Numbered from the stretch's first letter, positions 43,691 to 52,775 are shown. The stretch: DNA of 64,000 nt from Amycolatopsis sp. NBC_00345 (GCF_036116635.1 NZ_CP107995.1:6448001-6512000); one strand, 5' to 3'. The notes: generated by a model not told the origin, from the sequence alone. Translations and numbers: made by a program.

Positions 43691-45115
43691 GTGAGCGCTC
43701 TCGATGACGTCCTCGCCGCGCACGGTGTCGGCGTCCGCCCGCTGTACCAGGTTATCGACCTGCTGCGCACGGGTCCCCACGAGCTGGCCGACCTGGTGCG
43801 GCTCAGTGCCGCGCCCCGGCGCAGCGTGGAGGACCTGCTGGCGGCGATGGCGGCCGACTTGGAGCGTTCCGGCGCCGGTGTCCGGATCGCACCGTCCGCG
43901 CTGGCGGCGTACGCGAAATATGTGCTGCCGCGCCACCCCGACCCGCTCGACGACGCCGTGGCCGCGCACGGCGAGCTGCTCACGGAGCTGACCGCGCGGA
44001 TCGCCGCCGTGCCCGCGCCGCTGGCCGCGCTGGACCACGTGCAGGCGACGCCGGAGACGGTGCTGCGCCGGGCGTTGTGGCTGAACGCGCGGTACGACCT
44101 GCGCCGCTCGCGCCTGCTGTTCCTCGGCGACCACGACCTGACGTCGCTCGCCGTCCGGGCGCTGTGTCCCGAGGCCGATCTGTCCGTGGTGGACCTCGAC
44201 GAGCGGGTTCTGTCCTACTTGGACGAGACGAGCGACCGGACCATCACCACCGCGCACACCGACCTGCGCGTGGGCCTGCCGCCCGCCCTGACCGGGCACG
44301 CGGACCTGGTGTTCAGCGACCCGCCGTACACGCCGGAGGGCATGGGCCTGTTCGCCGCGCGCGCGGTGCAGGCGCTGCGCGAGCCGAGCGAGGGCAGGAT
44401 CCTGCTCGCCTACGGCTACAGCCCGCGGCACCCGGCGCTGGGCGCGCAGGTGCAGCGTTCGCTGGCGATGCTGGGGCTCACGTTCGAGGCGATCCTGCCG
44501 GACTTCAACCGCTACTTCGGCGCGCAGGCCATCGGCAGCGCGGCCGACCTGTACGTCTGCCAGCCGACGGCGAAGGCCAAGAAATCCCGCGTAGGCAAGG
44601 GAAAACCGGCGATCTACACCCACGGCCCGCAGTCTGTGGAGTCGGCTGGAACGAAGCCCGCGCTCCTGTCGGCCCTGCACGAGATCGCCGCGGCCGGCGG
44701 CCTGGCCCTGGAAACCCGCCCCGTCGGCTGGTCCACGTCCGGCCCCGAGGGCGACGCGGTCGCCATGGACCTGTCCGCGGACCCCGGCCCGTGGCTGCTG
44801 CGCACCCTGCTCGGCACCAACGCCCGCCGGCTGGCCCTGCTGGTCCCGAACAACCACCCGGACCTGGCCGACGCGGTGTCGCAGGCGGCACTGTCCGGCC
44901 TGATCGGCCCGAAGTACCGCCTGCGCTTCCTGCGCAGCACCCCCGACAACCGGCACGCCGTCGTGGTCGCCGACCTGGCCGACAACCCGGACGAGGTGCT
45001 GTCCCGCGCCCACGCCCGCCTGGCGAACGTCTCCCTCACCGTCCCGCCCGGCCTGGCGGACCTCCGCCTGGTCGACGTCCCCCGGCACCGGCTCCCGGAA
45101 CTGCTCGGCTCCTGA
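43691..45115 (+). CDS. Branched-polyamine synthase (BpsA)-like aminopropyltransferase family protein
   Basis: 474 aa from GTG 43691. A winged-helix-like N-terminal domain (LADLVRLSAAPRRSVEDLLAAM) precedes a Rossmann aminopropyl/methyltransferase domain: SRLLFLGDHDLTSLAVRAL, LSVVDLDERVLSYL, and the catalytic-site signature VFSDPPYTPEGMGLF. The architecture matches N4-bis(aminopropyl)spermidine synthase of thermophiles (BpsA, formerly DUF43). The C-terminal third beyond about 300 is longer than in BpsA and not recognised. The substrate in a mesophile is unknown, so the functional call is by family only. Alone. Confidence 0.75.
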   Translation: MSALDDVLAAHGVGVRPLYQVIDLLRTGPHELADLVRLSAAPRRSVEDLLAAMAADLERSGAGVRIAPSALAAYAKYVLPRHPDPLDDAVAAHGELLTELTARIAAVPAPLAALDHVQATPETVLRRALWLNARYDLRRSRLLFLGDHDLTSLAVRALCPEADLSVVDLDERVLSYLDETSDRTITTAHTDLRVGLPPALTGHADLVFSDPPYTPEGMGLFAARAVQALREPSEGRILLAYGYSPRHPALGAQVQRSLAMLGLTFEAILPDFNRYFGAQAIGSAADLYVCQPTAKAKKSRVGKGKPAIYTHGPQSVESAGTKPALLSALHEIAAAGGLALETRPVGWSTSGPEGDAVAMDLSADPGPWLLRTLLGTNARRLALLVPNNHPDLADAVSQAALSGLIGPKYRLRFLRSTPDNRHAVVVADLADNPDEVLSRAHARLANVSLTVPPGLADLRLVDVPRHRLPELLGS

Positions 45116-45120
45116 AAACC

Positions 45121-45230
45121 GCGGCCGGATTGCAGGCAACCCGGCGGCCAGATTGCAGGCAACCGAGCGGCTAGATTGCGGACACCCCAGCGGCCAGATT
45201 GCAGGCAACCCAGCGGCCAGATTGCATCAC
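45121..45230. repeat. 23-bp tandem repeat, about 4.8 copies
   Basis: Consecutive copies at 45121, 45144, 45167, 45190 and a partial at 45213, each based on GCGGCCAGATTGCAGGCAAC; copies differ by 1-6 bases. It ends 28 bp before the ATG of the ATPase gene. AATGCAGGCAT-like words recur in the short gap as well. It could be an iterated binding site or simple slippage. Confidence 0.85.
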
Positions 45231-45257
45231 AGGCGCTTAAGCAGGCATAATGCAGGC

Positions 45258-46514
45258 ATGTCGACGCCCCATTCGAACCCGCTTCTCACTCGGCGGGCTC
45301 AAGCGATCGTCTCAGCGGCGATGGCCGACACTCGGGTGATCTTGGTCAACGGCGCCCGCCAGGCGGGCAAGAGCACGCTGGCCGGGTTGATCGCCGGCCA
45401 CTCCTCGGTCGAAGTGCGGAATCTCGACCGGCCGCAGGACCTCCAGGCGGCACAGACCGACCCCAGTGGCTTCGTCGATTTCGACCATCTCATGGTGATC
45501 GATGAGATCCAGCGCGCGCCGGAGCTGTTCCTGGCGATCAAGGCGACCGTCGACGCCGATCCCCGGCCCGGAAGGTTCCTGCTCACCGGCTCCTCGCAGG
45601 TGCTCGCGCTCCGCGGGCTGCCGGACACCCTGCCGGGCCGCAGCGAGACCGTCGAACTCTGGCCGCTCTCGCAGGGCGAGATCGACGGCACGGCCGATGC
45701 GTTCGTCGACGCGGCGTTCGCACTCGGTCCCGATCTTCACCACCACTCGGCCATCGCACGGTCCGAGTACGCGGAACGCGCCGTCCGTGGCGGCTTTCCC
45801 GAAGCAGTGCACCGGACGGATCCCCGCCGTCGCGCGCGCTTCTTCGAGTCCTATTTGGCCGATCTGATCAACCGGGACATCCGGCAGCTGGGCGAGATCG
45901 AACGTCTCGCCCAGCTACGGGCCATGCTCAGACTGATCGCCGCGCGCAACGCGGGGCTGCTGGTACCAGCCTCGCTCAGCAACGACGTCGGCCTCAACTA
46001 CCACACCGTTCAGCGCTATCTCGGCCTGCTGGAAGAGATCTTCCTGATCAAGCGGATCCCAGCGTGGTCGCGCAACATCAGCGCGCGAGCCGTCGACAAC
46101 CCGAAAGTCGCCTTCGTGGACACGGGAATCGTGGCGAACCTGCTGCAGGCCGACCCGCAGTCACTCCTTCGTCCCGGCGGCGAGTTCGGCCCGCTGCTCG
46201 AAGGATTCGTGACGATGGAGCTGGCCCGGCAGCTGACCTGGTCCGACACGCGCGCCGAGCTGTACCACTACCGCACCAAGGACAAGGTGGAAGTCGATGT
46301 GGTGCTCGAAAACGCGCGTGGCCACGTGATCGCTATCGAGGTGAAGGCGGCGACGACGGTGACCGCGAAGGACTTCCGCGGCCTCCGCCATCTGGAGGAG
46401 CGACTCGGTGAGGACTTCCTCGCCGGATACGTGCTCCACACCGGGCCGGAAACCCTGCCGTTCGGCCCGAAACTGCGCGCGGTGCCGATCAGCGCGCTGT
46501 GGCAGGTCTCCTGA
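45258..46514 (+). CDS. AAA-type ATPase with DUF4143 C-terminal domain
   Basis: 418 aa. P-loop ILVNGARQAGKSTLAGLI (about 27-44), Walker B LMVIDEIQRAPEL, sensor LLTGSSQVLAL, then the DUF4143 region with a PD-(D/E)xK-like core: LEGFVTMELAR and YHYRTKDKVEVDVVLEN, followed by IAIEVKAATTVT. The D...ExK arrangement suggests a nuclease fold fused to the ATPase. This family is very common; roles in DNA handling are proposed but not proven. Preceded by a 23-bp tandem repeat. Solitary. Confidence 0.9.
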   Translation: MSTPHSNPLLTRRAQAIVSAAMADTRVILVNGARQAGKSTLAGLIAGHSSVEVRNLDRPQDLQAAQTDPSGFVDFDHLMVIDEIQRAPELFLAIKATVDADPRPGRFLLTGSSQVLALRGLPDTLPGRSETVELWPLSQGEIDGTADAFVDAAFALGPDLHHHSAIARSEYAERAVRGGFPEAVHRTDPRRRARFFESYLADLINRDIRQLGEIERLAQLRAMLRLIAARNAGLLVPASLSNDVGLNYHTVQRYLGLLEEIFLIKRIPAWSRNISARAVDNPKVAFVDTGIVANLLQADPQSLLRPGGEFGPLLEGFVTMELARQLTWSDTRAELYHYRTKDKVEVDVVLENARGHVIAIEVKAATTVTAKDFRGLRHLEERLGEDFLAGYVLHTGPETLPFGPKLRAVPISALWQVS

Positions 46515-46521
46515 CCCCGCG

Positions 46522-47397
46522 TCAGAACAGCGCCGCAGCCAGTTCCCGGTAAACAGAAACCACCTCGTCGTCGTAAACCTGGAGTTCGACGTCCGGCAGG
46601 TCGGGGTGTGCGGCGTGCCGGGTGGTGATGACCTGGATCGCCACGTGGTCGGCGCCGGCGGTTTTGTGTTCGGCGAGCCAGCGGGCGATCGTGGGGGCGT
46701 CGCCGTGGGCGACGAGGGCGTCGATCAGGCGGTCGCTGCCGTCGCCGGACAGGTCGTCGTCGGTGAAGCCCAGGCGGCGGAGGTTGTTCGTGTAGTTCGT
46801 CAGGCCCAGGTACGGGTGCTTGATCCGCGGCCGGCCCGTCGCGCGCGCCCGCTCCGGGTCGGTGTCCAGCACGACCTTCTGCTCAGGCGCCAGCACCGAG
46901 CCGGGTCCCAGCGCGGTGCGCGCGAGCCGGGTGTGCTCCGGCGTCACGAGGTACGGCAACGCGCCGCCCGAGCGTGCGGCCGTCAGCTCCAGCATCTTCG
47001 GTCCCAGCGCGGCGATCGCCCGCCCCCCGACGGGCACGCCGCCCGTGTCCAGGACGTCGAGGTACTGCTTCAGCGCCGCCAGCGGCTTCGTGAACTCCGA
47101 CGTCTGCTCGGGGTGGCCCACCCCGATACCGAGCCAGAACCGGCCCGGGAACCGCTGGGTGATCCGCTGGTACGCGGCCGCGGCGACGGCCGGGTCGCCC
47201 TGCCAGATGTTGAGGATGCTGCTGCCGACCACCAGTGAGGACGTCGCCTCGAGGAGTTCGCCGATGCCCGCGAGGTCGACCGGCGGGCCCGCTGCCCACA
47301 GGGTGGTGAAGCCGAGAGCCTCGATCTCCACAGCCATGGCCGGGGTGGTCAACGCCGCGGGCTGCCAGATGCCGTACGCGCCGAGTTCAATGGTCAT
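46522..47397 (-). CDS. LLM-class F420-dependent oxidoreductase
   Basis: 291 aa luciferase-like TIM barrel from ATG 47397. TIELGAYGIWQPAALTTPAMAVEIEALGFTTLW and FWLGIGVGHPEQTSEFTKPL are typical of the actinobacterial F420 subgroup (Rv-type TIGR03620 members). It uses the deazaflavin F420, made in this lineage, for hydride transfer; substrate unknown. Lies downstream of the malic enzyme gene beyond a hairpin. The open reading upstream of the ATG covers the terminator and is rejected. Confidence 0.9.
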   Translation of the reverse strand: MTIELGAYGIWQPAALTTPAMAVEIEALGFTTLWAAGPPVDLAGIGELLEATSSLVVGSSILNIWQGDPAVAAAAYQRITQRFPGRFWLGIGVGHPEQTSEFTKPLAALKQYLDVLDTGGVPVGGRAIAALGPKMLELTAARSGGALPYLVTPEHTRLARTALGPGSVLAPEQKVVLDTDPERARATGRPRIKHPYLGLTNYTNNLRRLGFTDDDLSGDGSDRLIDALVAHGDAPTIARWLAEHKTAGADHVAIQVITTRHAAHPDLPDVELQVYDDEVVSVYRELAAALF

Positions 47398-47446
47398 ACC
47401 GGCCAGCGTGGAGAAGCAGGAATGGACCCGCAAGTCCAGAAATGCG

Positions 47447-47489
47447 GCAGGGGCCTCCCGCCCGGGCGAACCGGGTGAAAGGCCCCTGC
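47447..47489 (-). terminator. Terminator of the malic enzyme gene
   Basis: Inverted repeat GCAGGGGCCT (47447-47456) with AGGCCCCTGC (47480-47489), enclosing a smaller CCCGG/CCGGG hairpin. It starts 19 bp past the malic enzyme stop on the minus strand. Confidence 0.7.
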
Positions 47490-47507
47490 ACAACGATCCT
47501 CAGGAAA

Positions 47508-48785
47508 TCAGGCAGTGACGCCGTCCGCCTCCGCGGCCTTGGCCACGGCCGCCGCCACCTCGGGTGCGACCCGCGGGTCGAGCGGGCTCGGCACGATCCG
47601 GTCCGGGCCGAGGTCGTCCGACGCGACGGCCACGATCGCGTCGGCGGCCGCCAGCTTCATGTTCTCCGTGATCGCCCGCGCGCCGGCGTCCAGCGCCCCG
47701 CGGAACACCCCGGGGAACGCCAGCACGTTGTTGATCTGGTTGGGGAAGTCACTGCGCCCGGTGGCGACGATGGCCGCGTACCGCGCGGCGTCGTCCGGGT
47801 GCACCTCCGGGTCCGGATTGGACAGTGCGAACACGATCGGGTCAGCCGCCATGGTGGCCAGCAGCTCCGGGTCGATGGTCGCGCAGGACAGGCCGAGGAA
47901 CACGTCAGCCCCGCGCAGCGCCTCGGCGATGCCGCCGCGCAGCCCGGCCTTGTTCGTGGTCTCCGCCAGCTGCGCCTTGATCGGGTTCAGCCCATCGCGG
48001 CCGGAGTGGATGATGCCGCGCGAGTCGAGCACCGTGACGTCGGCGACGCCGGCCGCCTGCAGGATCCGCGCGCAGGCCACACCCGCCGCGCCCGCACCCG
48101 AGATGACCACCCGCTCGCTCGAGATGGCGCGGTCCAGCACCAGGTTCGCCCCGCGCAGCGCCGCGAGCGTGACGATCGCGGTGCCGTGCTGGTCGTCGTG
48201 CATGACCGGGCAGTCGAGCGCTTCCTTGAGCTTGTCCTCGAGCTCGAAGCAGCGCGGCGCCGAGACGTCCTCGAGGTTCACCGCGCCGAACGACGGGCGC
48301 AGCCGCACCAGCGTCTCGACGATCTCGTCGACGTCGGTGGTGTCGAGCACCAGCGGGATCGAGTCGAGGCCGCCGAACGTCTTGAACAGGACCGACTTGC
48401 CCTCCATCACCGGCAGCGAGGCGCTCGCGCCGATGTCGCCGAGCCCGAGGACGGCGGTGCCGTCGCTCACGACCACCACCAGCCGGTCGGCCCAGGTGTA
48501 CCGCTTGGCCTTGGTCGCGTCCTCGGCGATCGCCAGGCTGACCTTCGCCACGCCGGGCGTGTACGCGATCGAGAGGTCACGCGGGTCGGTGATCGGCCGC
48601 GTGGCCGCCACGGCGAGCTTGCCGCCCTCGTGCCCGGCGAAGATCTCGGCGTCGGTCACCGGCGGCGCGGCGTCCGGCTTGGTGTCCGACGACGTGCCGG
48701 CCTGGTCGCTCATCGAGGTTCCTGTCGTCGCTTCCGGCATTCGCCCTGAGGGAACGACGGAACTCGCGGGATGGGTCTGGGTCAC
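47508..48785 (-). CDS. NAD(P)-dependent malic enzyme
   Basis: 425 aa, the short bacterial form without a phosphotransacetylase domain. Oxidatively decarboxylates L-malate to pyruvate. Seen: SIAYTPGVAKVSLAI (Tyr/substrate region), GDIGASASLPVMEGKSVLFK (catalytic Lys), metal site NLEDVSAPRCFELE and MHDDQHGTAIVTLAA, then the Rossmann motif VVISGAGAAGVACARIL. The GTG 48785 has CAGGAG at 7-bp spacing; an internal ATG at 48713 is also possible and would remove a low-complexity N-terminus. Alone in its transcript. Confidence 0.93.
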   Translation of the reverse strand: MTQTHPASSVVPSGRMPEATTGTSMSDQAGTSSDTKPDAAPPVTDAEIFAGHEGGKLAVAATRPITDPRDLSIAYTPGVAKVSLAIAEDATKAKRYTWADRLVVVVSDGTAVLGLGDIGASASLPVMEGKSVLFKTFGGLDSIPLVLDTTDVDEIVETLVRLRPSFGAVNLEDVSAPRCFELEDKLKEALDCPVMHDDQHGTAIVTLAALRGANLVLDRAISSERVVISGAGAAGVACARILQAAGVADVTVLDSRGIIHSGRDGLNPIKAQLAETTNKAGLRGGIAEALRGADVFLGLSCATIDPELLATMAADPIVFALSNPDPEVHPDDAARYAAIVATGRSDFPNQINNVLAFPGVFRGALDAGARAITENMKLAAADAIVAVASDDLGPDRIVPSPLDPRVAPEVAAAVAKAAEADGVTA

Positions 48786-49186
48786 TGGAATACTCCTGGG
48801 ACTGCGAGCGGGGGACCACCGGTGGCGGGCGAAGGCACACCCGGTACCGGTGGAACTTGTCCTCCGTACGGCAGCCCAGCGCGGTAGCGCCGGCCTGTCG
48901 GCGAGGCGTCACAGCGGCCATCCAAGTCCGTGGGGTGTGGTGATGGCCGCGGACGCTGCGGTCCGTCAACTATGACAGGCACCCCGGGCCGGGTGACCCC
49001 TCGGTGCGGTTCATGTCACAGATTCAGCGCTTTTCCGCGGGAAAACCCCTATTCCCAAGACGTCCGTCCGGTTTCGTAAGCGATCATCCGCACAACGGAA
49101 CCGATTCAGTGGTTCTTCCGATGACACCTCGCAGCGACGCCACCCGCCCGGCATTCACCCCATCCGCCACTCGATATGGTGATCCC
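48786..49186. other. Divergent intergenic region, malic enzyme / epimerase
   Basis: About 400 bp between divergent starts. It has an AT-richer stretch near 49010-49060. No convincing gene, RNA or operator was found; promoters of both flanking genes must lie here. Confidence 0.4.
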
Positions 49187-49795
49187 ATGCAATTCCGCTC
49201 GCTGAAGGTTCACGACGCCTACGCGTACACCCCGCGCGCGTTTCCCGACGAGCGCGGCCTGTTCGTGGCCCCGCTCCAGGAGGAGGCCGTGCTGAACACC
49301 GCGGGGCACCCGATGCGCGTGGCCCAGACGAACCACAGCGTGTCGAAGCGGGGCACCATCCGCGGCGTGCACTTCGCCGACACCCCGCCCGGACAGGCGA
49401 AGTACATCTACTGCCCGGCGGGCTCGCTGCTCGACGTGGTCGTGGACCTGCGCACCGGCTCACCGACGTACGGCCAGTGGGACTCCGTGGTGCTCGACGC
49501 GGTGGACTTCCGCGCGATGTACGTCGCCGAGGGGCTCGGGCACGCGTTCATGGCGCTCGAGGACAACACGGCGATGGCCTACCTGTGCTCGGAGCCGTAC
49601 AACCCCTCGGGCGAGCACGGGATCAGCCCGCTCGACCCGGCGCTCGGCCTGCCGTGGCCCGCGGACATCACGCCCATCGTGTCCGAAAAGGACCGCAACG
49701 CCCCGACGCTGGCCGAGGCCGAGGCGCAGGGCGTCCTGCCGTCGTACGAGGACTGCACGGCCTACTACGAGAAGCTGCGCTCCGCCCACCGCTGA
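49187..49795 (+). CDS. dTDP-4-dehydrorhamnose 3,5-epimerase family protein
   Basis: 202 aa cupin. RmlC hallmarks are present: DERGLFVAPLQEEAV, AQTNHSVSKRGTIRGVHFAD (catalytic His), AKYIYCPAGSLLDVVVDLRTGSPTYGQWDSVVLD and FRAMYVAEGLGHAFMALED. Epimerises dTDP-4-keto-6-deoxyglucose at C3/C5 for deoxysugars. No other deoxysugar gene is nearby, so it is an orphan copy; it may serve cell-wall rhamnose or an antibiotic sugar from afar. ATG 49187; longer open sequence upstream is not conserved-looking. Confidence 0.9.
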   Translation: MQFRSLKVHDAYAYTPRAFPDERGLFVAPLQEEAVLNTAGHPMRVAQTNHSVSKRGTIRGVHFADTPPGQAKYIYCPAGSLLDVVVDLRTGSPTYGQWDSVVLDAVDFRAMYVAEGLGHAFMALEDNTAMAYLCSEPYNPSGEHGISPLDPALGLPWPADITPIVSEKDRNAPTLAEAEAQGVLPSYEDCTAYYEKLRSAHR

Positions 49796-49798
49796 GCC

Positions 49799-51427
49799 TC
49801 AGCGAACGACGTCCTCCGCCAGCACGCGCTCGATGTTGCGCTCGGCCAGCGCGGTGATCGTCACGAACGGGTTCACGCCGGTGCTGCCCGGGATCAGCGA
49901 GCCGTCGGTCACGTACAGGTTCTGGTAGCCCTTCACCCGGCCGTAGTCGTCGGTCGCCTGGCCCAGCACGAGGCCGCCGAGCGGGTGGTAGGTGAAGCGG
50001 TTCTCGAACGGCCGGGTGTCGCCGAAGAGGTCGTAGCGGTAGATCGTCGCGTTCGCCGAGTTGATCTTGTCGAAGAGCGACTTCGCGGCGTCGATCGAGG
50101 GCTGGCCCTGCGCGGACGTCCACTGCAGCTTCGCCGAGTCCGTCACCGGGTCGTAGGTGAAGTGCCCGCGTTCCGGGTTCTTCGTGATCGCGAGGTACAG
50201 GCTGACCCACGTCTCCAGCCCGGCCGGCACCGGCGCGATCTCCGCGAAGACCGGGTGCACCGGGTCGTTCCAGTTGTCGATGCCGAGCGACGGCATGCCG
50301 GACTGCAGGCTGCCGGTGGTGTCCCAGATGTGGTTGGCCCGCCCCAGCATCACGTTGCCGTTGGTGCCCCAGCCCTGTCCGACCTCCTCGGCCAGCGCGG
50401 GCAGCCGGCCGGTCTCGCGGGCGCGCAGCAGCAGTTCCGTCGAGCCGAGGCTGCCGGCGCCGAGGAACAGGTACTTCGTGCTGATGTGCTTGGTGGACAG
50501 CACATTGCCGAGCACGTCGATCTCGCGCACGGCCAGCGTGTACGTGCCGTCGGGCTGGTGGATGATCTCGCGCACCTCGTGCATCGTCTGGATCGTGACG
50601 TGCCCGGTGCCGAGCGCGGCGGCGAGGTAGGTCTTGTCGAGCGAGCGCTTGCCGTAGTTGTTGCCGTAGATCACCTCGGACGCGAGCGCGGACCGCGGGA
50701 CCGTGCCCGCTTCCTCCTGCTTCATGTAGTCGAAGTCGTACACGCTGGGCACGAACGTGGTGCTGAAACCGGCCTTCTGCGCGGCTTTCCGCGAGACGCG
50801 CGCGAACTGGTACGACTTGCAGGTCTCGAACCACTGCGGGTCGATCTGGTTCATCCCGAGCCCGGTGTTGGCGCGCGGGAAGTACTTGCCGTACATCTCG
50901 TCCGCGTCGACGCGCGGCAGGATCTCCTCGAAGTACGAGCGCTTCGGCGTCACGGCCATGGCGCCGTTCACCAGCGAACCGCCGCCGACGCCGCGGCCGA
51001 GGTAGACCGACATGTCACCGAAGTTCACGCGGTCGAGCACCCCGGCGTACGGCTTGATGTCGTGGTTGGCGACGTCGAGCCAGAGGAACGACGCGAGCGG
51101 CGCCTGCGTGCGGTTCTTGAACCACATCGAGCGCTGGTCGGGGTTGAGCATCTGGCAGAAGACCTTGCCGTCCGGGCCGGGCTCGTTCCACAGCTGCCCC
51201 ATCTCGAGCATCAGCGTGGAAACGCCGGCCTCGCCGAGCCGCAACGCCGTGGCGGCGGCCCCGTACCCGGTCCCGATCACGATCGCGGGTGCGTAATCCG
51301 GGAGCGGGGCCACGGTCGCGCCCCGCGCGGTGGCCGCGGAGATGCTGGTCAGACCGAAGGCCGCGGCGGTGTTCAGCGCGGCGAGGCCGAGGAATCGGCG
51401 GCGCGTCAGGGCTGGCATGCCCTGCAT
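49799..51427 (-). CDS. Secreted cholesterol-oxidase-like GMC oxidoreductase
   Basis: 542 aa. Twin-arginine signal peptide TRRRFLGLAALNTAAAFGL, FAD motif AIVIGTGYGAAATALRLGEAG, GMC segment YLGRGVGGGSLVNGAMAVTPKRSYFEEILP, and the catalytic pair His in RFTYHPLGGLVLG and Asn in GSTGVNPFVTITALAERN. These match class I cholesterol oxidases (3-beta-hydroxysterol to 3-ketosteroid, H2O2 produced). ATG 51427 is chosen; 51418 is an alternative three codons on. Tat export implies folding and flavin loading before secretion. No other sterol catabolic gene is in the window. Confidence 0.92.
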   Translation of the reverse strand: MQGMPALTRRRFLGLAALNTAAAFGLTSISAATARGATVAPLPDYAPAIVIGTGYGAAATALRLGEAGVSTLMLEMGQLWNEPGPDGKVFCQMLNPDQRSMWFKNRTQAPLASFLWLDVANHDIKPYAGVLDRVNFGDMSVYLGRGVGGGSLVNGAMAVTPKRSYFEEILPRVDADEMYGKYFPRANTGLGMNQIDPQWFETCKSYQFARVSRKAAQKAGFSTTFVPSVYDFDYMKQEEAGTVPRSALASEVIYGNNYGKRSLDKTYLAAALGTGHVTIQTMHEVREIIHQPDGTYTLAVREIDVLGNVLSTKHISTKYLFLGAGSLGSTELLLRARETGRLPALAEEVGQGWGTNGNVMLGRANHIWDTTGSLQSGMPSLGIDNWNDPVHPVFAEIAPVPAGLETWVSLYLAITKNPERGHFTYDPVTDSAKLQWTSAQGQPSIDAAKSLFDKINSANATIYRYDLFGDTRPFENRFTYHPLGGLVLGQATDDYGRVKGYQNLYVTDGSLIPGSTGVNPFVTITALAERNIERVLAEDVVR

Positions 51428-51620
51428 CGTGTCGCCGAGTCCGAGCCCTGAAAAGCCCGAACTGAAGACTATTCGCTTTTGCCCAGTAAACGGTGTTAAG
51501 TTCCACCCATTCGGGTCAATTTCCGAGTCGCCCGACAACCGGCGAATACGCGCGGCGCCTCCGCCGAACGGCGGCATCCGTTGCCACGCAAGGAATGCAA
51601 GATCGGCAGAACGAACCGCC

Positions 51621-52094
51621 TTAACGCTTCTTGGGCGTCACCCAGATCGTGATCGTGGCCGTCACCACGGTCCGGCCGCGCGCGTCGATGATCGTCACCG
51701 GCACGGGCAGGTCGAAGCCGTCTTCGCCGAACTCCGGGAGCTGCGGCAGTTCGGCGATGGCGCGCAGGCCGGTCTCCGCCTTGGCCAGGTACTCGACGCT
51801 CATCCCCTTCGGCAGCCAGCGGTGCGAAGGCGGCACGGTGGCCTCCGCGAGCATGCCCATCGCGATCTCCGCGAGGTTGCAGGCGGCGATCGCGTGGAAG
51901 GTGTGAATGTGGTTGTGGACACCCCACCACTTCGGCGCGGTCACCGAACAGTGGCCGGGACGCAGCTCCCGGACGGACGGCAGCACCGTCCCGAAGTAGG
52001 GCACGCGGAGGCACATCGCGGCGGAAAACAGCTGCTTACCGCCGGGTTTGGCGACCAGCCGGCGCCACAGCGCGTACGTCGGGCTCGAGCCCAT
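51621..52094 (-). CDS. DUF4442 hotdog-fold protein (thioesterase-like)
   Basis: 157 aa from ATG 52094, with GGGAGG upstream. DUF4442/YiiD-C-like hotdog fold: CLRVPYFGTVLPSVRELRPGHC, then WWGVHNHIHTFHAIAACNLAEIAMGML with the helix-capping NHxxT/FHAI pattern of acyl-CoA thioesterase relatives, and VTATITIWVTPKKR. Probably an acyl-thioester hydrolase or acyl-binding protein. Solitary. Confidence 0.82.
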   Translation of the reverse strand: MGSSPTYALWRRLVAKPGGKQLFSAAMCLRVPYFGTVLPSVRELRPGHCSVTAPKWWGVHNHIHTFHAIAACNLAEIAMGMLAEATVPPSHRWLPKGMSVEYLAKAETGLRAIAELPQLPEFGEDGFDLPVPVTIIDARGRTVVTATITIWVTPKKR

Positions 52095-52180
52095 CAAGAC
52101 CTCCCGGTTAAGCTACTCACGAGTAGGTAAGCACATCGGACAGTCAGCCCGCAAACAGGACCCGGGCTATATTCGGCCAC

Positions 52181-52771
52181 GTGGCACATCGGCTCTTCCT
52201 TCTCCGCCACGGCCAGACCGAATGGTCGGCCGACGGGCGGCACACCGGACGCACGGACATCCCGCTCACCGCGGCGGGCGAGGAACAGGCGCGCGCGGCG
52301 GGCGGCACCCTGCGCACGCTGCTGGGCGGGGCGCAACTCGTCCTGTCCAGCCCCCGCGACCGCGCGAAGCGGACGGCCGAGCTCGCCGGCCTGCGCGTCG
52401 ACGAGTTCACCGAAGACCTGGCCGAGTGGGATTACGGCGACTACGAGGGCATCACCACGCCACAGATCCGCGAGACCGATCCCGGCTGGACCGTCTGGAC
52501 TCACGCGAGCCCCGGCGGCGAGAACGCCGAAGAGGTGGGCGCGCGGGCCGACAAGGTCCTCGACCGCGCCCGCCGCGAGGTCGAGAACGGCGACGTCGTG
52601 CTGGTCGGGCACGGGCACTTCAGCCGCGTGCTGGTGGCGCGCTGGGTCGGCCTGCCCGCGCCGTCGGGTGTCCACTTCGGACTCGACCCGGCCGGCATCG
52701 CGGTGCTCGGCGACGAGCGCGGCGAGCCGCAGGTCGAGCACCTGAACCTGCTGCCGGCACTGGAGGGCTGA
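52181..52771 (+). CDS. Histidine phosphatase family protein
   Basis: 196 aa from GTG 52181. RHG motif LFLLRHGQTEWSADGRHTGRTDIPL with the phospho-accepting His at about 10, the Arg in LSSPRDRAKRTAELAG, Glu in AEWDYGDYEGI, and the second catalytic His in VLVGHGHFSRVLVARW. A phosphoglycerate-mutase-fold acid phosphatase; the natural substrate is unknown. Followed after 4 bp by a GNAT gene, so probably co-transcribed. Confidence 0.92.
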   Translation: MAHRLFLLRHGQTEWSADGRHTGRTDIPLTAAGEEQARAAGGTLRTLLGGAQLVLSSPRDRAKRTAELAGLRVDEFTEDLAEWDYGDYEGITTPQIRETDPGWTVWTHASPGGENAEEVGARADKVLDRARREVENGDVVLVGHGHFSRVLVARWVGLPAPSGVHFGLDPAGIAVLGDERGEPQVEHLNLLPALEG

Positions 52772-52775
52772 CGCC

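Noticed and set aside
45121..45230. CRISPR array
   Set aside because: The 23-bp units are directly adjacent with no spacers.
35743..46514. Defence island from HNH protein and DUF4143 ATPase
   Set aside because: Both families are very common, the genes are 8 kb apart, and no restriction, toxin-antitoxin or reverse-transcriptase partner is present.
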